Positions 45,476 through 55,492 of a stretch of 64,000 nucleotides of DNA are shown piece after piece. The notes beneath the pieces are model-generated. The model saw only the letters and a list, made by a program, of their open reading frames with translations, did no database searches and had not been told where the DNA came from. The stretch's first letter is position 1; every line of letters starts with the position of its first letter. Source of the stretch: Methylophaga sp. 41_12_T18 (GTDB lineage: Bacteria; Pseudomonadota; Gammaproteobacteria; Nitrosococcales; Methylophagaceae). Location: the NCBI GenBank assembly GCA_002163115.1, contig MAAI01000052.1:1-64000 (forward strand), written 5' to 3'. The position numbers and the translations under genes were made by a program.

Positions 45476-46195
45476 TTAGCTATTTTTAGCTTGCAAAACT
45501 TTTTCGATTTTATCGACGCTTAAATGACGAACATCTTTACCTTCAACCAAATAAATAACATATTCACAGACATTCTTAGCATGATCACCAATGCGCTCTA
45601 AAGAGCGTGCCGACCAAATTAAATCTAAGACATGAGAAATATTACGTGGATCTTCCATCATATAAGTAATTAACTGACGCAAAATGCTGTCATATTCTTC
45701 ATCAACACTTTTATCTTCAGCGGCTACTCGCAGTGCGGCTTTTGCATCAAAGCGAGCAAATGCATCCAAAGCATCACGCAACATTTCACAAACATGTTTG
45801 CCTAAGGTCGCTAATTCTCGATAACTTTTCTTTGGTCGATCTTGATCAGACAGATTAAGTGCTTTTCTAGCAATAATATTAGCTTCATCACCGATGCGTT
45901 CTAAGTCAGTAATGGTTTTTAAGATCGCTACAATTAAGCGAAGATCACTCGCGGTAGGCTGACGTAAAGCCAAAATTTGTGTGCACTCTTCGTCAATTTT
46001 CATCTCAAAGTTATTAACTTGCGTATCTTGCTCGATCACCTGACTGGCGAGATCTACATCACCGGTAAATAAGGCTTGTAATGCATCTGCAACTTGCTTT
46101 TCAACCAAGCCTGCCATCGCCAGTACTTGTGATCGAATATCTTGCAGCTCCGCTTCAAATTGCTGTGAAATATGCACTGAACTATTTGTTGCCAT
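45476..46195 (-). CDS. phoU: Phosphate signalling protein PhoU
   Basis: Negative regulator connecting the Pst transporter to the PhoR kinase. The 239 residues form two three-helix PhoU domains, each with metal-binding patterns: ITDLERIGDEANIIARKAL in the first and SARSLERIGDHAKNVCEYVI in the second. It begins with HISQQFEAELQDIRSQVLAM, typical of PhoU. It lies 23 bp after pstB as last gene of the operon. Confidence 0.97.
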   Translation of the reverse strand: MATNSSVHISQQFEAELQDIRSQVLAMAGLVEKQVADALQALFTGDVDLASQVIEQDTQVNNFEMKIDEECTQILALRQPTASDLRLIVAILKTITDLERIGDEANIIARKALNLSDQDRPKKSYRELATLGKHVCEMLRDALDAFARFDAKAALRVAAEDKSVDEEYDSILRQLITYMMEDPRNISHVLDLIWSARSLERIGDHAKNVCEYVIYLVEGKDVRHLSVDKIEKVLQAKNS

Positions 46196-46218
46196 GTTTT
46201 TCTCCTAACGTCTTTCGA

Positions 46219-47064
46219 TCAACCGTAACGGCCAGTAATGTAGTCTTCTGTTTGTTTTTTGCTTGGATTTGTAAATAACTCATCCGTGGCACCAAACTCA
46301 ATTAACTCGCCCATATACATAAATGCCGTGTAATCAGAAACTCGTGCTGCTTGCTGCATGTTATGGGTCACGATAACGATGGTGTATTTGTCTTTCAGCT
46401 CGTAGATCAACTCTTCAATCTTCAATGTTGATAAAGGATCCAAGGCTGAAGCTGGCTCATCGAGTAATAATACTTCTGGTTCAATGGCAATGGCGCGGGC
46501 AATAACTAGGCGTTGTTGTTGACCACCCGACATACCCATTGCTGACTCCTGCAGACGGTCTTTAACTTCGTCCCATAACGCCGCACCTTTCAGTGACTTC
46601 TCGACCACACTATCTAAGGTTAGACGATCGTTAACTCCTTGCAGACGAAGACCATAAGCGACGTTTTCATAAATTGATTTAGGGAAAGGATTCGGCTTTT
46701 GGAAAACCATGCCCACTTGACGACGTAAGTCAGCCACATTGACCGATGGTGCATTCAAGTTGTCGCCTTCAAGCAACATTTCACCTTCAACCCGCACACT
46801 ATCAATCAAATCATTCATCCGATTGAAACAACGTAATAACGTTGATTTACCACAGCCACTAGGCCCGATAAAAGCAGTGACTCGATTCTTGGGAATGGTC
46901 ATATTAATGCCATGCAGAGCCTGCTTGTCACCGTAATAAAGATTAAAGTCTTTAACTTCTATACAGGTCTTTTCATCAGCAAGGTTCACCTTATTGCCAC
47001 GATGAATAGATTCGATATTGATTGCTCGTGCAACCGGCGCTTGTTGTTGTTTAACTGCTTCCAT
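46219..47064 (-). CDS. pstB: Phosphate ABC transporter ATPase PstB
   Basis: ATPase subunit of the high-affinity phosphate importer. The 281 residues include [18 protein letters not shown], Walker [20 protein letters not shown], the Q-loop [19 protein letters not shown], signature [15 protein letters not shown], Walker [13 protein letters not shown] and the switch His in [13 protein letters not shown]. It is very highly conserved, with pstA 2 bp upstream. Confidence 0.98.
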   Translation of the reverse strand: MEAVKQQQAPVARAINIESIHRGNKVNLADEKTCIEVKDFNLYYGDKQALHGINMTIPKNRVTAFIGPSGCGKSTLLRCFNRMNDLIDSVRVEGEMLLEGDNLNAPSVNVADLRRQVGMVFQKPNPFPKSIYENVAYGLRLQGVNDRLTLDSVVEKSLKGAALWDEVKDRLQESAMGMSGGQQQRLVIARAIAIEPEVLLLDEPASALDPLSTLKIEELIYELKDKYTIVIVTHNMQQAARVSDYTAFMYMGELIEFGATDELFTNPSKKQTEDYITGRYG

Positions 47065-47066
47065 TT

Positions 47067-48737
47067 TTAACTCTCATTTGCTTTATAGTTTTCACGCAGA
47101 CGATTACGAATACTGATCGCCGCCAAGTTCAAAACGATAATAATCACGATTAATAACAACGCAGTGGCATATACCAATGGCCGCGCAGCTTCTACATTTG
47201 GACTTTGGAAACCCACATCATAGATATGGAAACCAAGGTGCATAAATTGTCTATCAAGATGTAAGTAAGGAGCTAGATTGTCTACCGCTAAGGCCGGTGC
47301 TAACTTCACCACCCCAACCATCATTAACGGCGCGACTTCACCAGCAGCACGCGCTACAGCTAAGATTAAACCGGTCATCATTGCTGGTGCAGCCATCGGT
47401 AATACAGTACGCCATAAGGTTTCAGCCTTAGTTGCACCCAACGCTAAACTACCTTCACGAATGGCGCGTGGGATACGAGATAAGCCTTCTTCTGTCGCCA
47501 CAATCACCACTGGCACGGTCAAAATAGCTAAGGTGAGTGATGCCCACATCAAACCGGGAGTACCAAAGGTAGGTGACGGCAAACTTGCTTGGAAAAACAA
47601 CTCATCAATGTTGCCACCCAAGAAATATACAAAGAAACCTAAGCCAAACACACCATAAACAATCGATGGCACACCCGCTAAGTTATTCACCGCAATACGA
47701 ATCAAACGAATGATCGGACCTTGTGTTGCATACTCTTTCAAGTAAACAGCAGCAACCACACCAAACGGGGTCACCAACACCGCCATTATCATTACCATCA
47801 TCACCGTGCCGAAAATAGCCGGGAAAACACCACCTTCAGTATTTGCTTCACGAGGGTCGCCAGAAACAAACTTCCACAACTCATGCACATACACCGCCAT
47901 TTTTTCTGGCACCGTCATCGCATTAGGCAGATGAGCTTGCACCACTTTAGCTAATGGAATTTCAACTTCACGACCATCAGACATTCTCACCATCATTTGG
48001 TCACGGTTTAATGCCGCATACAATTTAGCTAAGGTTGCTTGCAGTACTTTATAAGAGTCATCAAACACCTTCTCTGACTCTGTTAGCTCGACGTACTGCA
48101 CTGACCCCGCCACAACATTGTCCAACTCTAATTTACGGCGTTCTAAGCGAATACTCTCTAAACCGGCGTTGATTTTGCCAACCTCACCTCGTTCCAGAGC
48201 TTTAATATCACTTATCAATTGATTACTGCGTTTCAAACGTAGTTGTAGTTCAGCATAAGTACTTTCGCCATCGGCAACCACTTCACCCTGCTGTTTCACC
48301 GCCGTTAAGTAACCATAAAAATGGCCCCACTCACGACGTTCAATCGCCATCAGATCTTGTGGATAAGTGACTTCGCCCATCCAAGGGCCATTGATCCAGC
48401 TAAAATCCAAACCAAAATAATCACGATTACCGACTTTAATTAAATGACGCTCGCCACTCGCCTGACCGGCTGGTAACTCAACCCCAACGCGGTTCAATTG
48501 TCGTGCTGATATTATTTCACTATCAATCAGTTCACCAACCAAAGTAACGCTTTCTTTACCCGGCTCGTTATAACTAATCGACATCAGATCGGCAGGCCAA
48601 AAATGACTAAGGCCGCGTACTGAAATCAGTAATAACAAACCGACCACCATGACCAGGCTAATACTTACTGCGCCAGCATTTAACCAAACCCACGGTGCAC
48701 CACTGCTCATCCACGAAGAAAATGATTTATTAGACAT
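47067..48737 (-). CDS. pstA: Phosphate ABC transporter permease PstA, long form
   Basis: Inner-membrane permease subunit. The 556 residues are nearly twice the E. coli PstA length. A first helix ([19 protein letters not shown]) is followed by a roughly 240-residue periplasmic insert with coiled-coil character ([13 protein letters not shown]). The transport domain has [20 protein letters not shown] and the EAA-type loop [20 protein letters not shown]. Long PstA and PstC occur together in Vibrio and Pseudomonas relatives. The role of the insert is unknown. Confidence 0.93.
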   Translation of the reverse strand: MSNKSFSSWMSSGAPWVWLNAGAVSISLVMVVGLLLLISVRGLSHFWPADLMSISYNEPGKESVTLVGELIDSEIISARQLNRVGVELPAGQASGERHLIKVGNRDYFGLDFSWINGPWMGEVTYPQDLMAIERREWGHFYGYLTAVKQQGEVVADGESTYAELQLRLKRSNQLISDIKALERGEVGKINAGLESIRLERRKLELDNVVAGSVQYVELTESEKVFDDSYKVLQATLAKLYAALNRDQMMVRMSDGREVEIPLAKVVQAHLPNAMTVPEKMAVYVHELWKFVSGDPREANTEGGVFPAIFGTVMMVMIMAVLVTPFGVVAAVYLKEYATQGPIIRLIRIAVNNLAGVPSIVYGVFGLGFFVYFLGGNIDELFFQASLPSPTFGTPGLMWASLTLAILTVPVVIVATEEGLSRIPRAIREGSLALGATKAETLWRTVLPMAAPAMMTGLILAVARAAGEVAPLMMVGVVKLAPALAVDNLAPYLHLDRQFMHLGFHIYDVGFQSPNVEAARPLVYATALLLIVIIIVLNLAAISIRNRLRENYKANES

Positions 48738-48749
48738 AGTTATTTCCTT

Positions 48750-51023
48750 CTACAAACTACTGTATTTATTACGTAAACGCTGGCGTATGACTTCGGCCAC
48801 CGTATTAAACAAAAAGGTCACCATAAACAACACTAAAGCGGCCAAGAACAACACTCGATAATGAGAGCTAGCCACTTCAGCTTCAGGCATTTCAACCGCG
48901 ATATTGGCTGATAACGCTCGGAAACCTTCAAAGATATTAAAGTCCATAATGGGTGTATTACCGGTGGCCATTAATACGATCATCGTTTCACCGACGGCAC
49001 GCCCCAAACCAATCATTACTGCTGAGAAAATACCTGGGCTGGCAGTCAACAACACCACCCGTGTCAGTGTTTGCCAAGGTGTCGCACCCAACGCTAACGA
49101 ACCGATAGTTAAGTGTTTTGGCACACCGAAAATGGCATCTTCAGTAATAGAGAAGATAGTTGGAATAACAGCAAAGCCCATCACCAAACCGACCACTAAT
49201 GAATTACGTTGATCAAAATCGATACCGATGTCATTCAACCATTGCGGCATATTGCCACCAAACAACCATAACTCTAATGTTGGGCTCATCAACATCGATA
49301 CCACACCCACCATAATCACTACCGGCACTAGAATTGCCGCTTCCCAACCATCAGGAATACGATCCCGTAACCGGCTTGGAATACGACTCCATAAATAGGC
49401 CGTTAATATTGTCATCACCGGCAACATCACTAAGATGCTAAATACACCAGGTAAATTACCTTCGACAATCGGTGCTAACCAAAGTCCCGCTAAGAAACCA
49501 AGAATAACGGTAGGCAATGCTTCCATAATCTCAATCGTTGGTTTAACCACTTTACGCATTCTTGCAGACATGAAATAAGCAGTGTAAATCGCACCTAGAA
49601 TACCTAGAGGTACCGCCACCGCCATCGCATAAAAGGCCGCTTTAATGGTGCCGAAAGTAAGTGGTGTTAAGCTGAACTTAGGCTCAAAGTCATTACTCGC
49701 TGATGATGATTGCCAGATATGCTCTGGTTTATCACGACTTTCATACCAAACCTCTTCCCACAATGAATGCCAAGACACTTCTGGGTGCTCATTATCAAGT
49801 GATAATAATTTGGCTTGGCCAGCAGAAGTCACTGCTAACAAACCATTAGCACGAGGAGATAAGGCCATTACTGCATTAGCCGTGTCCACCAGCGGTTCAA
49901 TCAATAAGGTACGCTCTGCCGTGGTGTGATAAATACCCATCACCCCGTCTTGATCTAAAGCAACAAAGCCTTTGCGCGAATATTCAGGCGCAATTGCCAC
50001 AATGGCCGCGTGTTGGTCGTGGAAACTACGTACATTATGCAAGGTATAGTTATTATCAGCATCACGCACTGGGAACCACTGATCGACCTGACCATCACTG
50101 CGACCGACTAAGATTGAAATACCACCGGTCAAAAACTCTATGCTGGTAATATCCGTACCTGATGGCACTGCTTTAATATGTTGAATTAAACGTGGTGCAG
50201 CAATATCAGTGATATCGTAATAAGCAATCATGCCGTTGCTATCAACTAAGTAAAGCTCACGTTGATCGATATCCATCTTTAAATGGGTTGATTGAGCAAT
50301 CGTTGCCAACTCAATGCTGCTAGAGGTTGCTTCAATTGTGTATAAGTCTTCATCCATAAAGTCTTGTTCACGAACCAAACTACTAATCACCAAACGTTTA
50401 TCAGCAGTAACAGCCGCTAAGGTAGTTTGCTCTTCACTACTTTGCACCGTTAACAACTCTAAGGCTGCACCATCAGCATCCACCACCAATAATTCTTTAT
50501 CTAATGGATAGTCAATAAGCGGTGTAATCATTCGCTTATCATTTGGGTAACTGATTTTATAATCTTGTTTAAACAATAACGCTCGACCATCTGCAAAACC
50601 GTATGCAAACACACCGGTTGATGGTGAGCCACTACTAAAACTCGTAATCTCAACATCAGCCGTTATTGGCAATGTTGGTTCTAACAACAGATGACCATCA
50701 TTTGCATCAAAAAACCTTGCTTGGCCCTGCATATTCAGTGTTAATGCAACATCGTTATATTCATTTAAGGTTAAATAACGACTGTTATTGGCAGCCATTT
50801 CATATTCGGATTCAACATCCATCTCGGCACCGTTAAACAGCGGCATAACTACTGTTAACAGATAAAAGAATATCAATACAATGGCAAAAATAACCATCAT
50901 GCCGCCAGCAGCTACACCATATTTAGCACTGCGATCTTTAAACTCGCGCCAAGCACGGCGTCGTTTTGCTATTGGTGAATCTAGTGCCGGTAATACACTG
51001 TCTTTTAAAGTATGTTCAACCAT
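48750..51023 (-). CDS. pstC: Phosphate ABC transporter permease PstC, long form
   Basis: Permease partner of PstA, 757 residues. After the first helix (MMVIFAIVLIFFYLLTVVMP) comes a large periplasmic domain of repeated beta-rich segments (for example LTLNMQGQARFFDANDGHLL, MIAYYDITDIAAPRLIQHIK), which look like propeller blades. The transport domain has FGTIKAAFYAMAVAVPLGIL and an EAA-like loop ([20 protein letters not shown]). It is 98 bp from pstS, with a hairpin between them. The propeller-like insert may contact PstS or the wall (inference). Confidence 0.92.
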   Translation of the reverse strand: MVEHTLKDSVLPALDSPIAKRRRAWREFKDRSAKYGVAAGGMMVIFAIVLIFFYLLTVVMPLFNGAEMDVESEYEMAANNSRYLTLNEYNDVALTLNMQGQARFFDANDGHLLLEPTLPITADVEITSFSSGSPSTGVFAYGFADGRALLFKQDYKISYPNDKRMITPLIDYPLDKELLVVDADGAALELLTVQSSEEQTTLAAVTADKRLVISSLVREQDFMDEDLYTIEATSSSIELATIAQSTHLKMDIDQRELYLVDSNGMIAYYDITDIAAPRLIQHIKAVPSGTDITSIEFLTGGISILVGRSDGQVDQWFPVRDADNNYTLHNVRSFHDQHAAIVAIAPEYSRKGFVALDQDGVMGIYHTTAERTLLIEPLVDTANAVMALSPRANGLLAVTSAGQAKLLSLDNEHPEVSWHSLWEEVWYESRDKPEHIWQSSSASNDFEPKFSLTPLTFGTIKAAFYAMAVAVPLGILGAIYTAYFMSARMRKVVKPTIEIMEALPTVILGFLAGLWLAPIVEGNLPGVFSILVMLPVMTILTAYLWSRIPSRLRDRIPDGWEAAILVPVVIMVGVVSMLMSPTLELWLFGGNMPQWLNDIGIDFDQRNSLVVGLVMGFAVIPTIFSITEDAIFGVPKHLTIGSLALGATPWQTLTRVVLLTASPGIFSAVMIGLGRAVGETMIVLMATGNTPIMDFNIFEGFRALSANIAVEMPEAEVASSHYRVLFLAALVLFMVTFLFNTVAEVIRQRLRNKYSSL

Positions 51024-51071
51024 AAAATCTCAGATATAGCTCTATAAATATTTAAGATATAAAACGAAAAT

Positions 51072-51098
51072 GCCTTGTACCATCCGTGGTAACAAGGC
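51072..51098 (-). other. Intercistronic hairpin between pstS and pstC
   Basis: GCCTTGT-ACCA, loop TCCG, TGGT-(A)-ACAAGGC gives an 11-bp stem with a single bulge. There is no T-run. It probably sets a high pstS to pstCAB transcript ratio by stabilising the pstS 3' end or by partial termination. Confidence 0.55.
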
Positions 51099-51121
51099 GA
51101 TCCATCTTACAAACGTTGCTG

Positions 51122-52084
51122 TTATTTCAGCTTATCTAGCTCTTGTTCAACTACTGATAGTGGTAATGGAATGTAACCATCTTTAACCACTACTTTTTGA
51201 CCTACTTTAGACATCACCATTTTGATAAATTCACGATCAATCGGTGCTAAAGGTTTGTTCGGTGCTTTATTCACGTAAACGTATAGGTAACGTGATAACG
51301 GATAAGAGCCGTTAGCAGCATTCTCTTTAGAAGCTGCAATGAAAGGAGTACCTGGTTTCTTAGTCAAAGCAACCGCTTTAACACCCGAGGTTTTGTAACC
51401 GATACCAGAGTAACCAATACCATTCAAAGACTTGGTCACGCCTTGCACAACAGAAGCAGAACCAGGTTGCTCGTTCACGTTGTTTTTGTAATCACCTTTA
51501 CAAAGTGCTTTCTTCTTGAAGTAACCGTAAGTACCAGAAACTGAGTTACGACCGTAAATTTGAATATTTCCTAAGTCGCCACCTAACTGGTTCCAGCTAG
51601 TGATATCTTCAGCGTTGCCACATTTACGTGTCGCTGAGAAAATCGCATCAACTTGAGGAATAGTCATGCCTTCAATTGGGTTATCTTTGTGTACGTATAC
51701 TGCTAAAGCATCAATCGCAACACGGATTGGCGTCGCTTTGTAACCGTATTTTTCTTCAAACGCTGCATTTTCTTTGTCTTTCATCTTGCGGCTCATCGGG
51801 CCGAAGTTTGAAGTACCTTCAGTTAACGCTGGAGGAGCTGTAGAAGAACCCGCTGCTTGAATTTGAATGTTAACGTTTGGATATTCACGTTTGAACTCTT
51901 CAGCCCAAAGTGTCATTAAATTAGCTAACGTATCAGAACCTACACTTGATAAGTTGCCAGAAATACCGCTTTCTTTTTGATAATCAGGTAATGCTGGATC
52001 AACATCAGCAAACGTTGCGGCAGAAAATGTCATCGACATTACCGACAGCCCAATTAAATACTTCGCAAAATTCTTCTTGAACAT
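51122..52084 (-). CDS. pstS: Periplasmic phosphate-binding protein PstS
   Basis: Solute-binding protein of the Pst system. The 320 residues have a signal peptide ([19 protein letters not shown]), then [20 protein letters not shown], the phosphate-ligand segment [12 protein letters not shown], and [34 protein letters not shown] and [17 protein letters not shown]. This is the long-loop PstS subgroup common in marine gammaproteobacteria. Transcription should start from the Pho-box promoter directly upstream. Confidence 0.96.
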   Translation of the reverse strand: MFKKNFAKYLIGLSVMSMTFSAATFADVDPALPDYQKESGISGNLSSVGSDTLANLMTLWAEEFKREYPNVNIQIQAAGSSTAPPALTEGTSNFGPMSRKMKDKENAAFEEKYGYKATPIRVAIDALAVYVHKDNPIEGMTIPQVDAIFSATRKCGNAEDITSWNQLGGDLGNIQIYGRNSVSGTYGYFKKKALCKGDYKNNVNEQPGSASVVQGVTKSLNGIGYSGIGYKTSGVKAVALTKKPGTPFIAASKENAANGSYPLSRYLYVYVNKAPNKPLAPIDREFIKMVMSKVGQKVVVKDGYIPLPLSVVEQELDKLK

Positions 52085-52134
52085 CGTTGTTCAACTCCCA
52101 AGTAAAAAATGAATAAATTCAAACTACGGGATGC

Positions 52135-52190
52135 ATTATCATCAAACTATGTGACAATGATATGAACATAATATGACCGTTTTATGACAA
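52135..52190 (-). promoter_or_regulatory. Tandem Pho boxes and -10 of the pst operon
   Basis: On the plus strand GTGACA (52151), ATGAAC (52162), ATGACC (52173) and ATGACA (52184) recur exactly every 11 bp. Read on the minus strand they are four PhoB half-sites of the TGTCAT type, that is two full Pho boxes. GATAAT (52135-52140, minus) follows at 10 bp, the spacing expected for a PhoB-activated promoter. Confidence 0.88.
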
Positions 52191-52286
52191 AGTTAAAATA
52201 CTTACAAAACAACCACTAACGACTTACATTTACCGGTTTTATAGGTGATAATCATCTTGACTCTTTTCACTACGGGCGCAGCTAAA

Positions 52287-52700
52287 ATGAAAAACTCACT
52301 CCTATTAGCCTCAATTTTGTCTCTCTTTATATATAGCACTGCTTTCGCCGACAAACCCGAATGGGCAGGAAAAGATAAATCAAAATCAGCTGCTGACAGC
52401 ATGGAACAGTTCGAAGACGAACTTGATAAAAAACATAAGCACAAAGACAAAAAAGCAAACAAAGCCAAACATGATCTCGATGATGACATCGACGATATGA
52501 AAAAAGACAAAACCAACAAGGCTAAGAAAGATAAAGCGCTTGATGATCTAGATAGTGAAGACAAGCTGAAAGGCTTAGAAAAACAACGTGACAAAAAAGC
52601 CAGCCAAGAACGTAAAGAACTGGGTAAAGGCTCAGAGCAAGGCCAAGCTTCTCGTGAACAACACAGCAAGAAATGGTGGAAATTTTGGGGTGATGAATAG
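52287..52700 (+). CDS. Secreted highly charged Lys/Asp-rich protein
   Basis: A 137-residue product with a signal peptide (MKNSLLLASILSLFIYSTAFA). The mature protein is almost entirely charged, with alternating lysine, aspartate and histidine clusters (KKHKHKDKKANKAKHDLDDD, DDMKKDKTNKAKKDKALDD), and ends KKWWKFWGDE. It is probably disordered or coiled-coil in the periplasm. An earlier GTG at 52245 is open but lacks the signal at the right place. It is divergent from pstS and shares its control region, so a phosphate-starvation role (polyanion or cation binding) is possible but only inferred. Confidence 0.6.
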   Translation: MKNSLLLASILSLFIYSTAFADKPEWAGKDKSKSAADSMEQFEDELDKKHKHKDKKANKAKHDLDDDIDDMKKDKTNKAKKDKALDDLDSEDKLKGLEKQRDKKASQERKELGKGSEQGQASREQHSKKWWKFWGDE

Positions 52701-52715
52701 AGTTGATTCTGGCGC

Positions 52716-53474
52716 ATGGATGATAAAATTTACTTTGACACCATTACTGATAAATGTGACAACTATTTTGTTGTGTACTCCCCCCCTATCCCTGGGTGGA
52801 AGTTCTCCACATTATCAATAAATTATATTTCGAATGTTACGACAAAGCAGGTCGTAGAAGATCTAGTTAACTTGAGTGAAATATGGACTAATAAATTTCC
52901 TATTTCTCTAATGGCAAACTCTTTTGACCAAAAAGGAGACCTTATAGACTTATCAGGTTTTAAGTCTGAGAACTACCTAACCACTATCGTAATAGGTAAT
53001 ACTAAAAAGAAACGCTGGGGTACGGTAAGCAACAATGAATTTCCAGAAATTTCAAAAGAACGATTATTTTCTATCTTTATAGGTCTAGATTTTAAAAAAC
53101 AGTCAGACATCGACAAAACCTCTCTTATTAGAGCTAAATCTGTGAGGAGATTTAGATCCATAATCATATTCTGGACCATTATTCTTCCACTAATTATAAC
53201 TATGCTGGAATATTTCAGTCCTGAATGGATTGGAATACTGGGCATAACATATAGCTTTTGGAAGGCATATAAACAATGGCGTATTGAAACTGGTCGAGAT
53301 GAGAAACCTAAAATTGATCAGCTTAAGGAAGATGACAATAGAACAATGGAACATCACCATTATCACTGCAAACTAAATCCAGAGGCATTTCTAAAGTTGA
53401 AGGTAGAAAACCTGCAATCAATGCAAATTAGTGAAATACAAGAAAAACATAAAGAGATCAAAAACACCAGCTAA
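52716..53474 (+). CDS. Two-helix membrane protein of unknown function
   Basis: A 252-residue protein. An N-terminal soluble domain of about 145 residues (YFVVYSPPIPGWKFSTLSIN, NYLTTIVIGNTKKKRWGTV) is followed by two adjacent membrane helices (IIIFWTIILPLIITMLEYF and WIGILGITYSFWKAYKQW) and a charged C-terminal tail (residues 205-252) with HHHYHC. I recognise no family. The gene is more AT-rich than its neighbours and has no visible Shine-Dalgarno. It starts 15 bp after the charged secreted protein. It probably belongs to the accessory region. Confidence 0.55.
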   Translation: MDDKIYFDTITDKCDNYFVVYSPPIPGWKFSTLSINYISNVTTKQVVEDLVNLSEIWTNKFPISLMANSFDQKGDLIDLSGFKSENYLTTIVIGNTKKKRWGTVSNNEFPEISKERLFSIFIGLDFKKQSDIDKTSLIRAKSVRRFRSIIIFWTIILPLIITMLEYFSPEWIGILGITYSFWKAYKQWRIETGRDEKPKIDQLKEDDNRTMEHHHYHCKLNPEAFLKLKVENLQSMQISEIQEKHKEIKNTS

Positions 53475-53632
53475 CGTGAATAACGGCCCCAACGAGAATG
53501 TAACGAATTATTTCTAAAAACACAGTGCTAAATCAGCTAAACCATTTTTTATGCTCAATAACTAATACTCGCTAACGATGCTGAAGAAGTGATTCATAAA
53601 ACAGCAAGTTTGCATTATCACTAGCTTTAATT

Positions 53633-53651
53633 AATAATAATTCTCATTTGC
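53633..53651 (+). promoter_or_regulatory. Candidate Fur box upstream of the esterase
   Basis: The 19-mer starting AATAATAATTCTCATT matches the Fur consensus at 13 of 19 positions. It sits 78 bp before the ATG of the enterochelin-esterase-like gene. Confidence 0.5.
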
Positions 53652-53683
53652 GCTACTTAGTAATTAAGCATCCTCTAAGTAGC
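53652..53683 (+). other. Inverted repeat in the esterase leader
   Basis: GCTACTTAG and CTAAGTAGC, 9 bp perfect, are separated by 14 bp and directly follow the Fur-like box. It could be a leader hairpin or operator; nothing further can be said. Confidence 0.4.
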
Positions 53684-53728
53684 TAATAACCCAACAGAGC
53701 CCAAGCAATTAGGGCACCTTTAATTTAG

Positions 53729-55351
53729 ATGAAAAATACTTTGTTGATGAAAATATTAATGGGCTGGCTACTTTTAGTCAGCCCTCTTCTTATCCAGGCA
53801 GCTGAACTCTCTGTTGATCACGCTATCAACGAGCGTTATTCACAAGCCGTCGATATCCCGATAGTAGTGAGTGCTGGCGATTATGTCTTTGGCCAACTGA
53901 TTAGCAATGACGCAGAAGTCGATCTGATTTTGCTCGATGACAACGTTAATGATTTAGCAGTACAACGTAAATTAATTAATGGAGAACAAGGCGAACATAA
54001 CTTTCTGTTTGTTGCCACTGACTTAACCAAAACACTGCGTTTGCAAGCAACTGATGACTCAAACAAGTCCCACTTTGACTATCAACTCAAAATCATTCGC
54101 CATATTCCTAAGTCGGAACAAGTTGCTCCCAGCCAACCATTTGTTAGCCCAACCATCGCCGCATTAGCAGACAACATTGCCAATAATGTTTCTACCGATG
54201 CAATCTGGGCCACCATCGCATCACAAGGCACACCGATCATTGAAGAACATGCGGATAGTGACAATGTGGTGATGACCTTTGCTTATAAAGGTGCCAAACA
54301 TAATGTGCGTATCTTTGGCGCACCGGCCAGCGAACATGAGTTTATGGAACAGCTCGACGGTTCTGATATTTGGTATAAAAGCTTTATCGTGCCCAACACC
54401 AGCCGCTTGTCTTATCGCTTATCACCTGATGTTCCTCAATTTTCAGGCACACCTTGGCAACAACGTGTGGCTATACTTGCCACAGCTCAAGCTGATCCAT
54501 TAAATAAACACCCGTTTCCAGCAAAATATGCTGCAAATAACAGCAGTCCGTTTAATTACTTCTCAAGCGTGAATCTAGCAACGGACACTCATAAGTATTG
54601 GCAACCACAAAATAATGTCGCAACAGGTTCAGTGCAAAAACACCGTTTCAGCAGTGATATCCTAGGCAACCAACGTAATATTTGGCTGTATACCTCAGCT
54701 AATTACGTGAAAAATGATCCCAACAATGTGCTGTTATTGATGTTTGATGGCAAACACTACACGTCAAAAGTCGATGTGCCGATGATTTTAGATAATCTCG
54801 TCGCTAACAACAAAATACCAGCCATTGCTGCCGTGTTGATTGATAACCCTAGCCAAAAACTTCGTGCCAGCGAACTGCCAGATAACAAAGACTTTGCCAA
54901 AGCGATGGCAACAGAAATATTACCTTGGGCAGAGCAAACGCTTGGCATCAAATCTAAACCACAAACAACCGTCTTATCAGGTTCTAGCTATGGCGGTTTA
55001 GCCTCCACCAGCATAGCCCTTCGCCACCCAGAACAATTTGGTAATGCACTCTCCATGTCTGGCTCTTACTGGTGGTCACCAGAAGATACACCTGCCAAAG
55101 AGTCTGAATACACAGCGATTAAAATCGCGACCATGCCGAAACAACCCGTTCGCTTTTTCCTCAGTGCCGGCCTGTTTGAAAGTTTCTACAACGGCAAAGT
55201 CAGCATCTTAGAAACCAACCGTCACTTACAACACATGCTCACCGCCAAAGGCTATGACAGTGAATATAAAGAATACGCCAGCGGCCATGATTACTACGTC
55301 TGGCAAGATGTTATTGCAGATGGGTTGATTCATTTGTTTGGAGAAAAATAG
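53729..55351 (+). CDS. Enterochelin esterase-like alpha/beta hydrolase, secreted
   Basis: A 540-residue secreted protein. A signal peptide (MKILMGWLLLVSPLLIQA) leads to a beta-rich domain resembling bacterial pre-peptidase folds, then the Fes-type N-terminal domain (DNVVMTFAYKGAKHNVRIFG). The C-terminal esterase-D hydrolase carries its nucleophile in LSGSSYGGLAS (GxSxG) and a likely catalytic His in YASGHDYYVWQD. Such enzymes open ferric siderophore triesters. The Fur-like box upstream supports iron control. Its last 93 bp are duplicated at 56008-56100. Substrate is inferred from family only. Confidence 0.8.
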   Translation: MKNTLLMKILMGWLLLVSPLLIQAAELSVDHAINERYSQAVDIPIVVSAGDYVFGQLISNDAEVDLILLDDNVNDLAVQRKLINGEQGEHNFLFVATDLTKTLRLQATDDSNKSHFDYQLKIIRHIPKSEQVAPSQPFVSPTIAALADNIANNVSTDAIWATIASQGTPIIEEHADSDNVVMTFAYKGAKHNVRIFGAPASEHEFMEQLDGSDIWYKSFIVPNTSRLSYRLSPDVPQFSGTPWQQRVAILATAQADPLNKHPFPAKYAANNSSPFNYFSSVNLATDTHKYWQPQNNVATGSVQKHRFSSDILGNQRNIWLYTSANYVKNDPNNVLLLMFDGKHYTSKVDVPMILDNLVANNKIPAIAAVLIDNPSQKLRASELPDNKDFAKAMATEILPWAEQTLGIKSKPQTTVLSGSSYGGLASTSIALRHPEQFGNALSMSGSYWWSPEDTPAKESEYTAIKIATMPKQPVRFFLSAGLFESFYNGKVSILETNRHLQHMLTAKGYDSEYKEYASGHDYYVWQDVIADGLIHLFGEK

Positions 55352-55410
55352 GTTTCTAGCACTGCAAAGGATAGCTTATTCGATGGTGATGAGAGTTCAT
55401 CACCTTATTA

Positions 55411-55490
55411 AAGAAACGTATGCATTGCTTAATGTAAAAAAAGAAACTAATATATTGCTTAACCTTTAAAAGCAATCTATGAGTTTCTTA
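55411..55490 (+). promoter_or_regulatory. Three operator-like repeats upstream of hipB
   Basis: AAGAAACGTATGCATTGCTT (55411) and AAGAAACTAATATATTGCTT (55441) are direct repeats with a 30-bp period. A third copy lies inverted at 55471-55490 (reads TAAGAAACTCATAGATTGCT on the minus strand), ending 2 bp before the hipB ATG. This layout fits autoregulation by a HipB/Xre dimer. Confidence 0.65.
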
Positions 55491-55492
55491 TA

